From assembly GCA_039545275.1 (NCBI GenBank), contig BCHS01000002.1, positions 310,001 through 374,000 on the forward strand: a stretch of 64,000 nucleotides of DNA, in the 5' to 3' direction. Source of the stretch: Pseudomicrostroma phylloplanum (Eukaryota > Basidiomycota > Exobasidiomycetes > Microstromatales). The notes below the pieces were generated by a model. The model saw only the letters and a list, made by a program, of their open reading frames with translations, did not search any database and had not been told where the DNA came from. Positions 1 through 10,535 of this stretch are shown one piece after another. A program made the translations under genes and the position numbers. The stretch's first letter is position 1, and each line of letters starts with the position of its first letter.

Positions 1-608
1 GGATAAGGTGGGCCCAGAGGAGAAATTAGAGTGGGAGAGTGCAGGCAGATGTTACTCACGTGTCTGCAACAAACTTGCGCACCTCCTCGTCGTAGGGCTG
101 CCCAAAGCCAGCATGAGCGACAATGCCCTCCTCCTCGCCCGCACCAAAGAAGCTTGCTCGTCTGATGCCCTTAGTACGGTCAAACACCTGGTCTGGGACG
201 ACAAAGTCCTTTGGTCTGACCTCTTCCCTGAGTGATCCGACGGCGGTAAATGCGACGATGAACCTCACGCCGATGGACTTGAGGGCGGCAATGTTGGCTA
301 GATTTGGCACGATGGAGGGAGAGTGCTGGTGGTGGTGACCATGTCGAGCTAGGAAGGCAATGGGCACCCCGTTGGGAGTCTGAGAGATAGTGATGGGCGA
401 AGAAGGCGATCCCCAAGGCTGGCAGGAGTGATGAGAAAAGGGAACAACAGAACGCCATCAGTCCTTGTACTTGCTCTCTTTGGCATCACGGTGTTGGCCT
501 CACCGTCTTGACCTCGATCTGCTCAATGACCTTGAGCCCTTGCAGCTTGTATAGACCAGAGCCGCCGATGACACCGATGATGGGCGAGGATGATGCAGAG
601 GTAGCCAT
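1..608 (-). CDS. MEU1: S-methyl-5'-thioadenosine phosphorylase (MTAP/Meu1), 5' part, cut by left window edge
   Basis: Cleaves methylthioadenosine to adenine and methylthioribose-1-phosphate in the methionine salvage pathway, in the cytosol. Exon 1 is 608-504 (35 codons, MATSASSSP start) and carries the nucleoside-phosphorylase opening IGVIGGSGLY. An 85-base intron (503-419) separates it from exon 2, 418-60. Joining them gives KTPWGSPSSPITI followed by the hallmark AFLARHG motif, then FTAVGSLREE and KDFVVPDQVFDRT, all typical of MTAP. A GTGAGT donor at 59-54 shows that the gene continues beyond the window, so the substrate-binding C-terminal half is not visible. The frame is open upstream of the chosen ATG, with an Arg-rich stretch and an ATG about 21 codons earlier; I chose the later ATG because family similarity begins right after it. 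Divergent from the HERPUD-like gene. Confidence 0.9.
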
Positions 609-1048
609 CTTTGATGAGTGCAACAGTCTAGGCAATCGAAGTGATACGAGGCGTGGTAAGCTGTGGAGCATACGGTATTCCCTCTTGGCAGCGGCGGGAA
701 GAACGTCTGTCGTCGGGTGAAACGTGCTGCAAGTGGAATCACGGAAGTGGCTGTCGGAGTTGCAATTCCCACTGTCGGCTGAGACAAGGCCGAGGTGATG
801 TGGAAGGCGGGGCGGAGCGGCAGAGGCCAAGGCGCAACCAGGGCCCACACTCACCAAGCAGTGCACTCGATCCCCCCTGTGTGCAAGATACCAAGGCTAC
901 CCTCCTCACTACCACGACGATATCAGGAGCATATATTCAGCGCAGACACCGACAAGCAACTACAACAGTATACACATCATACTCCCCCAGCTTCGCCTCG
1001 TGCGCTTGCCTCTCCCAGCGAGCCACCGCTCATGCTTACCCCTACACC
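609..1048. promoter_or_regulatory. Divergent intergenic region between MTAP and the HERPUD-like gene
   Basis: 440 bases separating two start codons that point away from each other, so it must hold both promoters and 5' leaders. I see no clear TATA box. The right half is C/T-rich on the plus strand up to the 1049 ATG, as is common in leaders of this genome. The frame is open through it but shows no family similarity. Confidence 0.5.
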
Positions 1049-3549
1049 ATGATCGGCGCACCTCCCTCGCCTACTGTCAATCCGCCACCCTCTAACCCCT
1101 CATCTCTCTTGTCCGCCAGTCCAAGGTCGCCTTCAATGGCCCTCCCGCCCATGGACAGGACATCGTCCACTTCATCCGCAGTCAGCTCAGCTTCGTCCTC
1201 CCTTGTCACCCTACACCTCATCTCTCAATTCAACTACCCACGAGGCGCCCCTGGCGGCCCGGACGAGGACCGCACGCCCCCCTCTGTCATTCGGGCTAAG
1301 CGCAGTCACGCCATTGCGAAGATCAAGAACGCTGTACATGTCAACTGGCCTGGAAGGCCCAGGGTGGAAGGTATTAGGCTGATCTACTCTGGTAGGGTGC
1401 TGCTGGACCACGAGACGGTAGGGCAGGTGGTAGCAGAGGGACAAAGCGAGGTGAGTTGCCACTGATCGGGGGACGATTCTGGCAGGAACCGGGCGAGCGT
1501 ATAGCCAGTGAGCTTCAGTACTAACAGGCAGCATCTCCCCATACCCATGTTGAAACCTTGAAGGCGCATCTGCATCTCGTGGTACGGCCTGATGCCTGGC
1601 TCGACCTGGACATGGCACCCCTCACTCCGACTGGCCCTCGGTCAGGTCGCACGACCCCGCTTCCTCACCCGCCAGCTCCTTCTGTCCCCTCGGCAAGGCT
1701 GCAACCCCGGATCGACCCTCTCGAAGGATCATCCTACTTCCTCTTGCCTTCGGAGGCGGCGGCGGCAGCATCTTCGTCCTCCACCTCGCTTCCCTCGTCG
1801 CCTGCGTTGACAACAATGCGGCCACACGATGTCCTGCAGATGGACTCGCTTCCACGGGTTCTGTCGATGAGCTACGCTCTCTACTATCAGCGGTATGAAT
1901 TGCTCTACAGAGCCTTCGAAGGGCAGTCATCAGCAGACGGTCAAGCGGATTTCCACAGGCTCTATGCTTCTCTTGGGCTGCTCAACGCGGGAGCGAGACA
2001 GGCACTTTCAGCGGTGGAGACGCAGGTCTTCGGGTGGTCCCCATGGCGCGACGAAGCACGTTCCGAAGCTGCGACCCTGGAGCCACTCCTCCGAGAATGC
2101 TGCCAACGGTTGGATGAGCTTCGTCTGATGTTGGAGCAGGTGGAAGTGGCCAGGCATGACCCCAGTGCGGATGCTGGACCTGCCGAAGCCGAAAGCCACG
2201 TTCAAAGGGCTTCGTCTCAGCCAACACCCACCACTGCAGCAGTAGCGCCAGCTGCACCGGCAGCAATACACAATGCAGCAGCAGCAATTGGGCATCGAGC
2301 AGCAGCTCGAGCGCCCATCCCGCTCCCGACGCCGATAGAACTCTTCACGATGTTTCTACCGGTAGCTTTCCTGGCGATGAAGCTCGCCATTCTCTTGTAC
2401 ATATTTACCCGGGGAGCTTCAAACAGGAAAAAGTGGGCGATGTACACTGTGGCATACCTATGGATCGCATTCGAAATGGTCAGGGCATGGCGTAGGAGGA
2501 ACCGAAGGCTGAGAAGTGCAGCTCGGAGAGCGGCGAGACATGCCGCTGCCGCCTCCGGCGATGGAGTACAGCCCGGCGGTCGCCGCGAGGACAGGTCAAG
2601 CAGGCATCGAACTTCTTCTCGCGCAAGTCAAGCTACCCCTTCTAGCCACAGCACCGGTACCGGGGTCCCCGTCGCCCCTCGTCGGCTGACCGTCAATTCC
2701 CCAGCTCAACCACGCTTCTGGCTGCAGAGGATCGCTTTTATCGGCATGGAAGAGGAGGACCTTGAGCTCGGCTTCCGTCCCAGCTCATCGCAGGCTCATC
2801 TATGGCTAGTGCGCGTCGCCCGAGAGCGGGCCGCTGCTGCTAACCAGAGAGCCGTAGGTGCAGGAGCCCTTCGCCGTCGTCTGCTCGCCAGGCTGGACCT
2901 CTCCAGAAGCTTCAACGACCTGACGTTTCCCATTGTCCTCTACCTCGCCACGCTCATCCCCGAAGTGGAAGAGCTGAGGACGGAAGAGGTCAGGAAGAGG
3001 GAGAGGCTCATTCGGAAGTGGTGGAAGGACAAGGGGGCGACTTGGGTCGAGGAGAAGAGAAAGGAGAAGGCAGATCTGCTAGAGAAGCAGCAGCAGCAGC
3101 AAGCCGGTGAACAGGGCGAAGCGGCAGCTGAAACATCTGGCACGGGTCAAGGCGAGGGTCATGGTCATGGTCAGGGTCAGAATCAGCGCGACTCCACACA
3201 AGGCCCAGCTGAGCTCCCACGCCTCTTGAAGCATCCGTACGTCCTACGCCTGCTCAACCTCAAGCCCTCGCACGACGGGTACGTCGAGCCAATCGACTCC
3301 TCTGCCACCCTAGCGACCGCAGGGCTCGGCGGTCGCATCGACATACAGGAAGAGCTCGATGCGCAGCGCGCTATGGAGAGGAGGGGCGATGCCGACGCTC
3401 TCGACGAGGGCGGGAATGCCGCTGCTGCTGCAGGTGCTGCCGGCGATGCAGCAGGAGGAGCAGGAGGAGGAGATGAAGGTCCCGAGGGTGAAGAGACCGA
3501 GGAGGAGGCAGCTGCCGGAGGCGCAGAGGACGATTTTGGCTTCTTTTAG
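1049..3549 (+). CDS. HERPUD-like ER membrane protein with N-terminal ubiquitin-like domain
   Basis: Two exons, 1049-1450 and 1528-3549, encode 807 residues. The intron starts GTGAGT and ends CTAACAG with a CTAAC branch-like site, and phase 0 is kept. After a Ser/Pro-rich leader, residues about 50-155 form a ubiquitin-like fold: VNWPGRPRVEGIRLIYSGRV and then LLDHETV, continuing across the intron to HLHLVVRP, the same order as in HERPUD1. Two hydrophobic segments follow at about residues 406-430 (PIELFTMFLPVAFLAMKLAI) and 437-455. The C-terminal half is Arg/Glu-rich and then Gly/Glu-rich and low in complexity. In animals and fungi this architecture belongs to ER-associated degradation, linking ubiquitin-domain proteins to the HRD ligase; that role here is inference from architecture. 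The name HERPUD-like is firmer than any specific fungal orthologue. Confidence 0.75.
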
Positions 3550-4364
3550 ACTTCCAAATGAAGAGGGTCAACCACCCGAAGCTAAGACTTCGGCGTTGCC
3601 GTTGGGCTTTCCTCGCCGGGGAGAACCTCTCACTGCTGCTGTCCATATATACTCATCTCCACCTGTTCGACTCATCCAAATCCATCAATTCAATGCCAAT
3701 TTTCCACACATCGTCGTCTTCTTGACCCCTGCGCCCCGCTTCCTCCTGCAGTCAATCAAACCAGATCACATCACATCCAGCGTTGCGTCTTCTCATCCTT
3801 TCACGGACCACAGACAGGAAGGTAAATGCAAAATCGTATCGTATCGTATGGCAGACACTTGCGTCGTATGAAGGAAAGCATGAAAGAACGTGACGCGATG
3901 TGCCGCGCCACAGGATGTTGGAAAGGGAAAGGAGAGGATGGCATGCCAATGAAGAGAGAGTGGATGTGAGAATGAAAAGCGGAAAAAGAAGGAAGTGCAA
4001 AGGGCGAGGAAAGAAGAGTATTAGGGTTCGAATTGGGGTAAGGGAGGGGTTCATAATGGACTGGACTTGCGACGAAAGGAATTCTTGCTACGATACACAT
4101 TGTTTGGAGTCGGGTCGGGTCAGATGCAGAGGATCCGGGCAGAAGGAGAACGGGCCGAGTGGTGATGTGAGAAAGAGAAAGGGGAGGTCATCTATAGAAT
4201 CAGGTGGGGTGGTGCGCGGGCTATGGAGAGCGTAGCATAGTGTGTAGAACAGGAAAGGAGAAGATGTCCTTTGCCATTCTTGGAGCTCCTGGTGGGCCCG
4301 AAAGCTGCCGCCGCTCGGGCTCTCCAGCAGCTCCGTGGTCGTCTGTGGAGCCTTCTTCGCCCTC
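3550..4364. other. Convergent 3' intergenic region (HERPUD-like gene / histidine kinase)
   Basis: 815 bases between two converging stop codons. The left part is pyrimidine-rich and the middle purine-rich on the plus strand (about 3900-4200). No coding similarity or RNA gene recognised; the small open frames here are compositional. Confidence 0.5.
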
Positions 4365-7300
4365 CTAATTCTGGGGAGATTGCGTCAAGAGCTTGAGCAC
4401 AGACGAGAGGACCTTCAGACTGAGCGGCCTCGTCATGAAGCCATCCGCTCCGCACGCAAACGCCTTCCTCTTATCCTCAGCCGAGCTGCGCCCAGTGAGA
4501 CAGAGGATCTTGACGCGAGGCTGGGGCGCCGAGGGCCGTCTGGCGCCACCACTTCCCTTGATGGCCTTTTCCCTCCTCTCTGCCTCCTTCTGGCGGATGG
4601 CCAACGTGGCCTGGAACCCATCGAGGACTGGCATTGTCAAATCAAGGATAATGACGTCCAGGGTGGGCGCTGTGCGCTCAAATTGGGCCACACACTCTGC
4701 GCCGTTGGAGGCAGAGCTGAAGTCTACCTCGAGCTTGCCGAGGAAGGCGGCGAGGATCTTGATGTTGATCTTGTTGTCGTCGACGCCCATGACGCGGAGC
4801 TTGCGAGTGCCCGGAACATGCGCTGGGCTGATAGCACCATCGACGGTGCCAATTGCGCTGCGGAGGACATGACCGTCGCTGCCTTCGATGGGCACCAAGG
4901 CGCCAGGAGTGATGGGCGTCAGAGGAATCGGGGCCTGCTTGGGTGAGGGATCCTCAAGAGGCACAGCCGAAACCGCCGAACCCGAGGTCACTTTCTTGTC
5001 GGCCTCTGCACCACTGCCTTGTTGAGACATCGAGAAGTAGTCGGAGGAGGAGTTGAGATCTCTCCAGATGGAGGGCGACAAAGTGACGTGATCCTCTAGC
5101 CTAGGCTCGGCGTGGAAGGTGATAGATCGCGGCGGCATCAAAGGGCGTGAAATAGGCAATGCCTTCAGCTCTGGGCGCTTGCTCGTAAGCAAAGTCTCTG
5201 CACTGGCTCGTCTGGCCGCTTCGTCCTCTACGGAACTACCTTCCACACCTTGCTGAGCTGCTCGACTCGAACCATCAACCAGTCTTCTTGCTGACGGAGG
5301 ACCCTCCCTCATCCGATGACGGACGATCTGGTCTTCCGTAGAGTGTCGTCGAACAAGACCAGTGTTGACCAGGTCAATGACACCGGGCGAGATATGAGGG
5401 GCATCGCTCTTGAGGGGCGAGAGAGGAGCCCTCGAGGTTCCGTTCCTAGGCGTTTCGTCCTCTTCGCCTGCAGCTACTTCGCGCCAAGGAGTCGGCAGGG
5501 CTGGCACGAGGTGGTTTGGCGTGTTGGCAAGCTCGGTGCCCATGCCCTGATCTTCAGTGTCATCGCTGCTCGGCAAAGCAAAGTAGCTGTCAGATCCCTC
5601 CATGTCCAGACGGACCGCGGGCGAAGGAGCGGGCGAAGGTAGAGGAGTAGACGGAGCGGTCTGGTTGTCCTCCACAAGTTCACCCTTGTCAATCCTCTCG
5701 AGGCACTGAAGGCAGAAATCGACCAGTGCTTCGAGTTTGGCAGGGCCAGCAGGCTTGAAGAGCATGCGAGCAATACCACCCGCAGCATGGTACGCCTCGC
5801 ACGCCTCTGTTACATCTGCATCACCTCGAGAGCCCGTGAGCAAAATGACCGGAGGCAGATGCCGGCCGTTGCGCTTGCTTCTGATGTCCTCGAGGAGGGT
5901 AGCATCTTCGTTGAGGATGATGATGTCGCCACTGTAGGCATACTCCGGGCCCTCTTTGCAGGCTGCAAAGTACCACCAGCCCTCGAAGTAGTTTCGCAGG
6001 ACTTGCTTGAGGTCCATCTGACCTCTGCTGTCCTCGAAGCCAGCAAAAGACACACGCTTCGACTGCTTGAGGTTCAGTGAAGGTTGGTAAACTGCGCCTT
6101 CGACATCGTCAGGCGCGGCGACGGCCATCTCGCAGGTGATGCGCATCTCCGTTCCCTGGCCGACAGTGCTCCATACGTCGATCTTACCATTGATGGATGG
6201 CGACTGGACAATGCTGTTGACAATCGAGAGGCCCAGACCTGTACCTGGGCCCAGCTCGTTTTCTTGAGTAAAAGGATGGAAGAGTTGCTGCTCCAAGAAG
6301 GCCTTTGAGATTCCACGTCCGGTGTCGGTGACGCTCAGCTCCACTACTACGTGGGAGGCGGTGCTCTGTACTTCCCTCAGCGATACGTGAACGAATCCAA
6401 CAGGAGTGAACTTGAGGGAATTGCCGATGAGGTTCATCAGAACTCTTCGAATACCGCCAGCATCACAGTTGACCAACCAGCCCGAACGACGCAACGAAAC
6501 ATCGATGATGGTTTCGACGTCGCCAGTCTCCATCTTCTTCGTCTTGCTGCTCTGAGCTCCGCTGGTCTCAGCGTCGTGGACCCCAGTAGGGCTGCTGCCC
6601 GCAGTGCCACTGCCATATGCGCTGCCGATACCGGCAGACTGTTGGCTCTCGAGTCTCCTAGCCATCTGTCCGATCCAGCTGCTTTCGCAGACCTCCTGCA
6701 CCAGCTTGACGAGGTCACAAGGCGTAAGAGTATGGACAGCATTACCCTTGACGCGAGCTCCACCGCTGAGCTTGGTGAAGTCCAGAACGTGATTGACGAG
6801 CTCGAGCAGACTCTTTCCACAAGCTTCAACCGTCTCAAGGTAGCTACCTTGAGTGCTGTTCAGCTTGGTATCAGTCAGCAGCTCTGCGGAAGCCAAGATT
6901 CCATGCAGAGGCGTCCTGAGCTCGTGGGAGATATTAGAGATGAAGTGGCTCTTTGCCTGATCGGCTAGCATGATGTCCTTCTTTAGCACAGCGCTGAGGA
7001 TGATTGTGCCCATCGAGCGAATGTATTGGAGGGCAGAGACCTGGAGATCTTCAAGAGCAGGCCCTTTGCGACTGAGTGCAGAATAAACGCACATCAGAGC
7101 GAATGGCTGCTTGTTAAGACCGAAGATTGGCACAAGCAAGAGGTTGCTGGCGTTGGGAGGCAACAACTGTCGGAAGATTTGAGGTATAACCGGGTAGAAG
7201 TGGCCAGGGCGGTGTCTGCGAAGGAATTCAGCCACGCGGATGTGGTGGGACAGGGGCACGGGATCCTGACGGCTGACAGGGGCCGTACCATCTTCATTGG

Positions 7301-10300
7301 CTCCCAAGATCGCCATTGCAGGTACGAGTTGCGATTGGATGGATTCGTCTGCCATCGCACCTGAAGAATTGATGGTCTGGATTGAAGTCGGGTCATCGAA
7401 GCTGGCGTAAGGAGTCACGTCGGGAGCCGAAATCGGGCTGGGGTAGAATATCTTACTGCCGCCTGGCCCGACAGAGCCATCGCTGTTGTTCACAGGTGAA
7501 TCGATGATCTCAAAGTGAGAAAGGTCAAAGACGACAGCGCCTGAGGCTTGCAGAGCTTCTCGCATCGCCCTAGCGGCTGTACTGTACAAGTCCGAGAGGC
7601 TGTGTGTGCCTTCGCCTCCGTCGTCGTCATTGGTGGCATTGGCATCGAGTTCAAGACAGTCGCGGGCAAACACCTCAATAGAGGTCTGCATTCGATGCCG
7701 CAACGTTAGGTGGATGTTGTCTCGCGCAAGCTCCATCTCCCGCATGACAATGGCGGCAAACTCCTTCAGAGTATGCCTCTGCTTCTCGGTGAACTCTTCT
7801 CTCGGTTTACTATCGACGAGACACAAGCTTCCCAGATTGAAGCCATCCGCAGTCCGAAGAGGTGCACCAGCATAAAACCGCATGTAGGGTTCACCCACGA
7901 CGAGGGGATTGCCCATGAATCTCCAATCCTTGGTCGTGTCCATAATTACGAGAGGCTCGTCGCTATCTTGCAGGATGGAATGAGCACAGAGTGAGCAGTG
8001 TCTCGAGCCTGCAATCTTCTGAAGATTCTCATGTGAGATATCTTGCCCACCGAGAGCTGTCTGGAGATACTGAGCATTGGAGCCCACAAGACTGATCAGG
8101 ACTACTTCAGCATTGAACACCAGGCGAACCAGATGACCGACCCGATCGAAATTAGGGTCGCCTGGAGAGCCTGCAGAGCCATATCGATTCAATGCTTGTC
8201 GTCGGAGAGCCTCATTCGGAGGGATGACGGCGGGAAGGTATCCGTGCTCGATGTAGAAATTCTCGGCCTGCTTTCCAGCTTCCAAATATAGTTCACTTGA
8301 CAGATCTGGTCTTGCCTTGCCTGCTTGCTTGTGCGAGACTATCATCTGAGGGTACTTGTCTTTGGAAAGTGAAGGTGGCTTTGCACTGCCTCCTTCAGGT
8401 GGAGGTATAGGCAGTGTACCAGACCTGCCTGCTTCAGAGCTGTGCGAGCCTGTATCATTTTGACCCTCTTGGACGTCTTCTGCTGCCAAAATAGGCGCCT
8501 TGCCGGGGGGACGTTGTGTCGTTGGCGAACGAGGCTGCGACCCAGCGATTGCCCGCTCACCAGGGTCAGAGAGGTAGCTCTTCGTGTGTATGTTGATCGG
8601 CTTGACTGTCGGACCAGAGTCTTCCCTGCAGTCTGGTCCCTTCAGCACACTAGCGCGACGGGCGGCTCGACGCAATCCTGCGACTGTACCGTTCTCCCCT
8701 GCCTGGCCGACCCAGAAGGGTGCCTCGGTCTCTACCGGTGCAGGCGCCTCTGTACTCGTTTGAGGGTCGATGCGCCATTCAGCAAGAAAGCCTTCGGGTG
8801 CTGACTGCCATACTGCAGGTGTTGTTCCTTCCCCCCACTTGTAGTCCTGTAACTGGACAGGAGTCGGTCCAGGACGAAGATGTGGGGCGGCTTGCATATG
8901 AATTGGCAATTGCGTCGCAGCCGGTATCACGGCCCCCGCACCGTCTGCCCCTTGAGGCCGATCGGATGCCGCTTTCTCCTGCCCTGCCAAAGGCACAGTC
9001 TTCGTCTGTAGCTGAGACTGAGTAGTAGCGTGACTTTCTGCAGGTGGTCGTGCAGGCTGCTCGCAGGCAGTTGACATACTTCCAAGGTGGTGTGCAGAGT
9101 GCCAGACGGACTCATCGAATCGAAAATCTTCTCTGAAGACTGTAGAGGGGAAGGAGGGGCCCGATACTCCCTGAGATGATCCTTGCGCCTGTCGTGAAAG
9201 CTTGTCTGACGTGTCGGATATCTCGACCTCTGTCGACTGATCGGATTCAGGCGAGACATACGTAGCGAGTCGCGAGCCAGTCGCAGATTTAGGCCTTTGG
9301 ATCGGCTTAGATTCGGATGAGCTAGAAGCTTGTTCCATGGCTTGACGGCGGCGGAAGACATCGTCTGAAATCTCTTCGCTGCCTGCTGCTCTGAACAAGG
9401 CAGGATTGATGTATGTCGTCGGTCTGCCTCCGAAGTCGGCTGGAGAGAATGGGATGCTGCCCCGCCTTCTGGCCGCCTCAAGAGCAGTATACAGCGACGG
9501 CAATGAGACTTTGACACCTTCCGCCGGCGTCGATGCCTCCACCTGGTCGCTTAAGCCTTGAACATCATAGCTCAGAGAAGGGCGCCGGCTGCCGCCGACG
9601 GAAGGGTCTGGGGTGATGTATCCCTCACTCGCGCCGGCTTCCTCAGAAGCAGTGGCTGGGTAAGCTATACGAGTCGAGATCCCAGGCACCACACTTGATT
9701 GACCTGGGGGCTTGGGCTCTTTTGCCGGATTCCACTTGCCCAGGGCATACGCGTGAATGAAACTAGCCCAGTCAAGATCCTGGGCAGCATCCATCAATCC
9801 GCTACTCGCCGGAGAAGAGCTGCGAGGTGTAGGCATGGTGGGCAGCTCATCGAGGGGGGCCTGCGATACCTGTTTCCTGGAGGTTCCTGACTCGGACCAC
9901 GTCACTGCTGCATCTTCGCCACCTTGTTGTCCAACGTCTTGATCGTCCTCATTGTCTTCGAAGAAGTCGTCGTCATCGTCTCCGAGACTCTTGATAGATA
10001 CGCGCCGTCCAGTGCTGGACTGCCGTGATGAACCACTACCACGCTTGATTGTCTTAGGTCTTCTACCATGCGTGGCTTCTGCTCCACCGCCTTCGTCATC
10101 TGTACTGCCTTGTTCGCTCTGTTCGCGCGAGACAGCCACAGAGGCAAAGTTTCTCCAACCGCCTCTCCGAACAGCTGGACCAAAATGGACCTTGGCGCTC
10201 GTGGACTCTGGGTCGGGGGTAGAAGATTGTGAAGAGCCCTTGACCGAAGCAACAGACGGTATACTACTCTGACTGCCGACCTTGGTAGAACTGGCGGCGC

Positions 10301-10535
10301 GGGAAGAGGACGATGCCACTGGAGCATCGGAAGGGAGCATCAAAGATGGTCTCCGAGCATTGGCAGCTTCGCGATTTGCAGCAGACGATGACGATTGAGA
10401 GGAGACGGAGGATGAGGATCTAGCTTGTGTCACAGAGGTGGACGAGGTTGCCCTTGCATCGGGCGAAGGGTCGTCGCGAGGTATGCTGTCCGGTCTGACA
10501 TGCCCCTGTGATTCATTGGACCCGGTCCGAGACAT
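4365..10535 (-). CDS. GAF-domain hybrid histidine kinase with a pseudo-receiver and a C-terminal receiver
   Basis: One uninterrupted frame of 2056 residues. Residues 1 to about 790 are Ser/Pro/Gln-rich and probably disordered. A GAF domain spans about 795-950 (VFNAEVVLISLVGS through GAPLRTADGFNLGSLCLVD). A HisKA domain follows, with the H-box SHFISNISHELRTPLHG and phospho-acceptor His1204. The HATPase core has the N-box NLIGNSLKFTP (about 1368), DTGRGIS, FHPFTQEN and GTGLGLSIV (about 1433). Residues about 1500-1620 look like a degenerate receiver whose Asp slot is Asn1542. A C-terminal receiver (about 1925-2050) has VDDNKIN, phospho-acceptor Asp1965 (LDLTMPVLDG) and ends with Arg2036 where receivers normally have Lys. 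Such kinases feed a phosphorelay (HPt protein, then Skn7/Ssk1-type regulators). No membrane segment is seen, so cytosolic sensing is likely; the signal is unknown. An AG just before the ATG could be the end of a 5'UTR intron. Confidence 0.92.
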   Translation of the reverse strand: MSRTGSNESQGHVRPDSIPRDDPSPDARATSSTSVTQARSSSSVSSQSSSSAANREAANARRPSLMLPSDAPVASSSSRAASSTKVGSQSSIPSVASVKGSSQSSTPDPESTSAKVHFGPAVRRGGWRNFASVAVSREQSEQGSTDDEGGGAEATHGRRPKTIKRGSGSSRQSSTGRRVSIKSLGDDDDDFFEDNEDDQDVGQQGGEDAAVTWSESGTSRKQVSQAPLDELPTMPTPRSSSPASSGLMDAAQDLDWASFIHAYALGKWNPAKEPKPPGQSSVVPGISTRIAYPATASEEAGASEGYITPDPSVGGSRRPSLSYDVQGLSDQVEASTPAEGVKVSLPSLYTALEAARRRGSIPFSPADFGGRPTTYINPALFRAAGSEEISDDVFRRRQAMEQASSSSESKPIQRPKSATGSRLATYVSPESDQSTEVEISDTSDKLSRQAQGSSQGVSGPSFPSTVFREDFRFDESVWHSAHHLGSMSTACEQPARPPAESHATTQSQLQTKTVPLAGQEKAASDRPQGADGAGAVIPAATQLPIHMQAAPHLRPGPTPVQLQDYKWGEGTTPAVWQSAPEGFLAEWRIDPQTSTEAPAPVETEAPFWVGQAGENGTVAGLRRAARRASVLKGPDCREDSGPTVKPINIHTKSYLSDPGERAIAGSQPRSPTTQRPPGKAPILAAEDVQEGQNDTGSHSSEAGRSGTLPIPPPEGGSAKPPSLSKDKYPQMIVSHKQAGKARPDLSSELYLEAGKQAENFYIEHGYLPAVIPPNEALRRQALNRYGSAGSPGDPNFDRVGHLVRLVFNAEVVLISLVGSNAQYLQTALGGQDISHENLQKIAGSRHCSLCAHSILQDSDEPLVIMDTTKDWRFMGNPLVVGEPYMRFYAGAPLRTADGFNLGSLCLVDSKPREEFTEKQRHTLKEFAAIVMREMELARDNIHLTLRHRMQTSIEVFARDCLELDANATNDDDGGEGTHSLSDLYSTAARAMREALQASGAVVFDLSHFEIIDSPVNNSDGSVGPGGSKIFYPSPISAPDVTPYASFDDPTSIQTINSSGAMADESIQSQLVPAMAILGANEDGTAPVSRQDPVPLSHHIRVAEFLRRHRPGHFYPVIPQIFRQLLPPNASNLLLVPIFGLNKQPFALMCVYSALSRKGPALEDLQVSALQYIRSMGTIILSAVLKKDIMLADQAKSHFISNISHELRTPLHGILASAELLTDTKLNSTQGSYLETVEACGKSLLELVNHVLDFTKLSGGARVKGNAVHTLTPCDLVKLVQEVCESSWIGQMARRLESQQSAGIGSAYGSGTAGSSPTGVHDAETSGAQSSKTKKMETGDVETIIDVSLRRSGWLVNCDAGGIRRVLMNLIGNSLKFTPVGFVHVSLREVQSTASHVVVELSVTDTGRGISKAFLEQQLFHPFTQENELGPGTGLGLSIVNSIVQSPSINGKIDVWSTVGQGTEMRITCEMAVAAPDDVEGAVYQPSLNLKQSKRVSFAGFEDSRGQMDLKQVLRNYFEGWWYFAACKEGPEYAYSGDIIILNEDATLLEDIRSKRNGRHLPPVILLTGSRGDADVTEACEAYHAAGGIARMLFKPAGPAKLEALVDFCLQCLERIDKGELVEDNQTAPSTPLPSPAPSPAVRLDMEGSDSYFALPSSDDTEDQGMGTELANTPNHLVPALPTPWREVAAGEEDETPRNGTSRAPLSPLKSDAPHISPGVIDLVNTGLVRRHSTEDQIVRHRMREGPPSARRLVDGSSRAAQQGVEGSSVEDEAARRASAETLLTSKRPELKALPISRPLMPPRSITFHAEPRLEDHVTLSPSIWRDLNSSSDYFSMSQQGSGAEADKKVTSGSAVSAVPLEDPSPKQAPIPLTPITPGALVPIEGSDGHVLRSAIGTVDGAISPAHVPGTRKLRVMGVDDNKINIKILAAFLGKLEVDFSSASNGAECVAQFERTAPTLDVIILDLTMPVLDGFQATLAIRQKEAERREKAIKGSGGARRPSAPQPRVKILCLTGRSSAEDKRKAFACGADGFMTRPLSLKVLSSVLKLLTQSPQN

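Noticed and set aside
641..1048. Open frame upstream of the HERPUD-like gene
   Set aside because: Lies in the promoter and lacks similarity; the ATG at 1049 begins the plausible leader.
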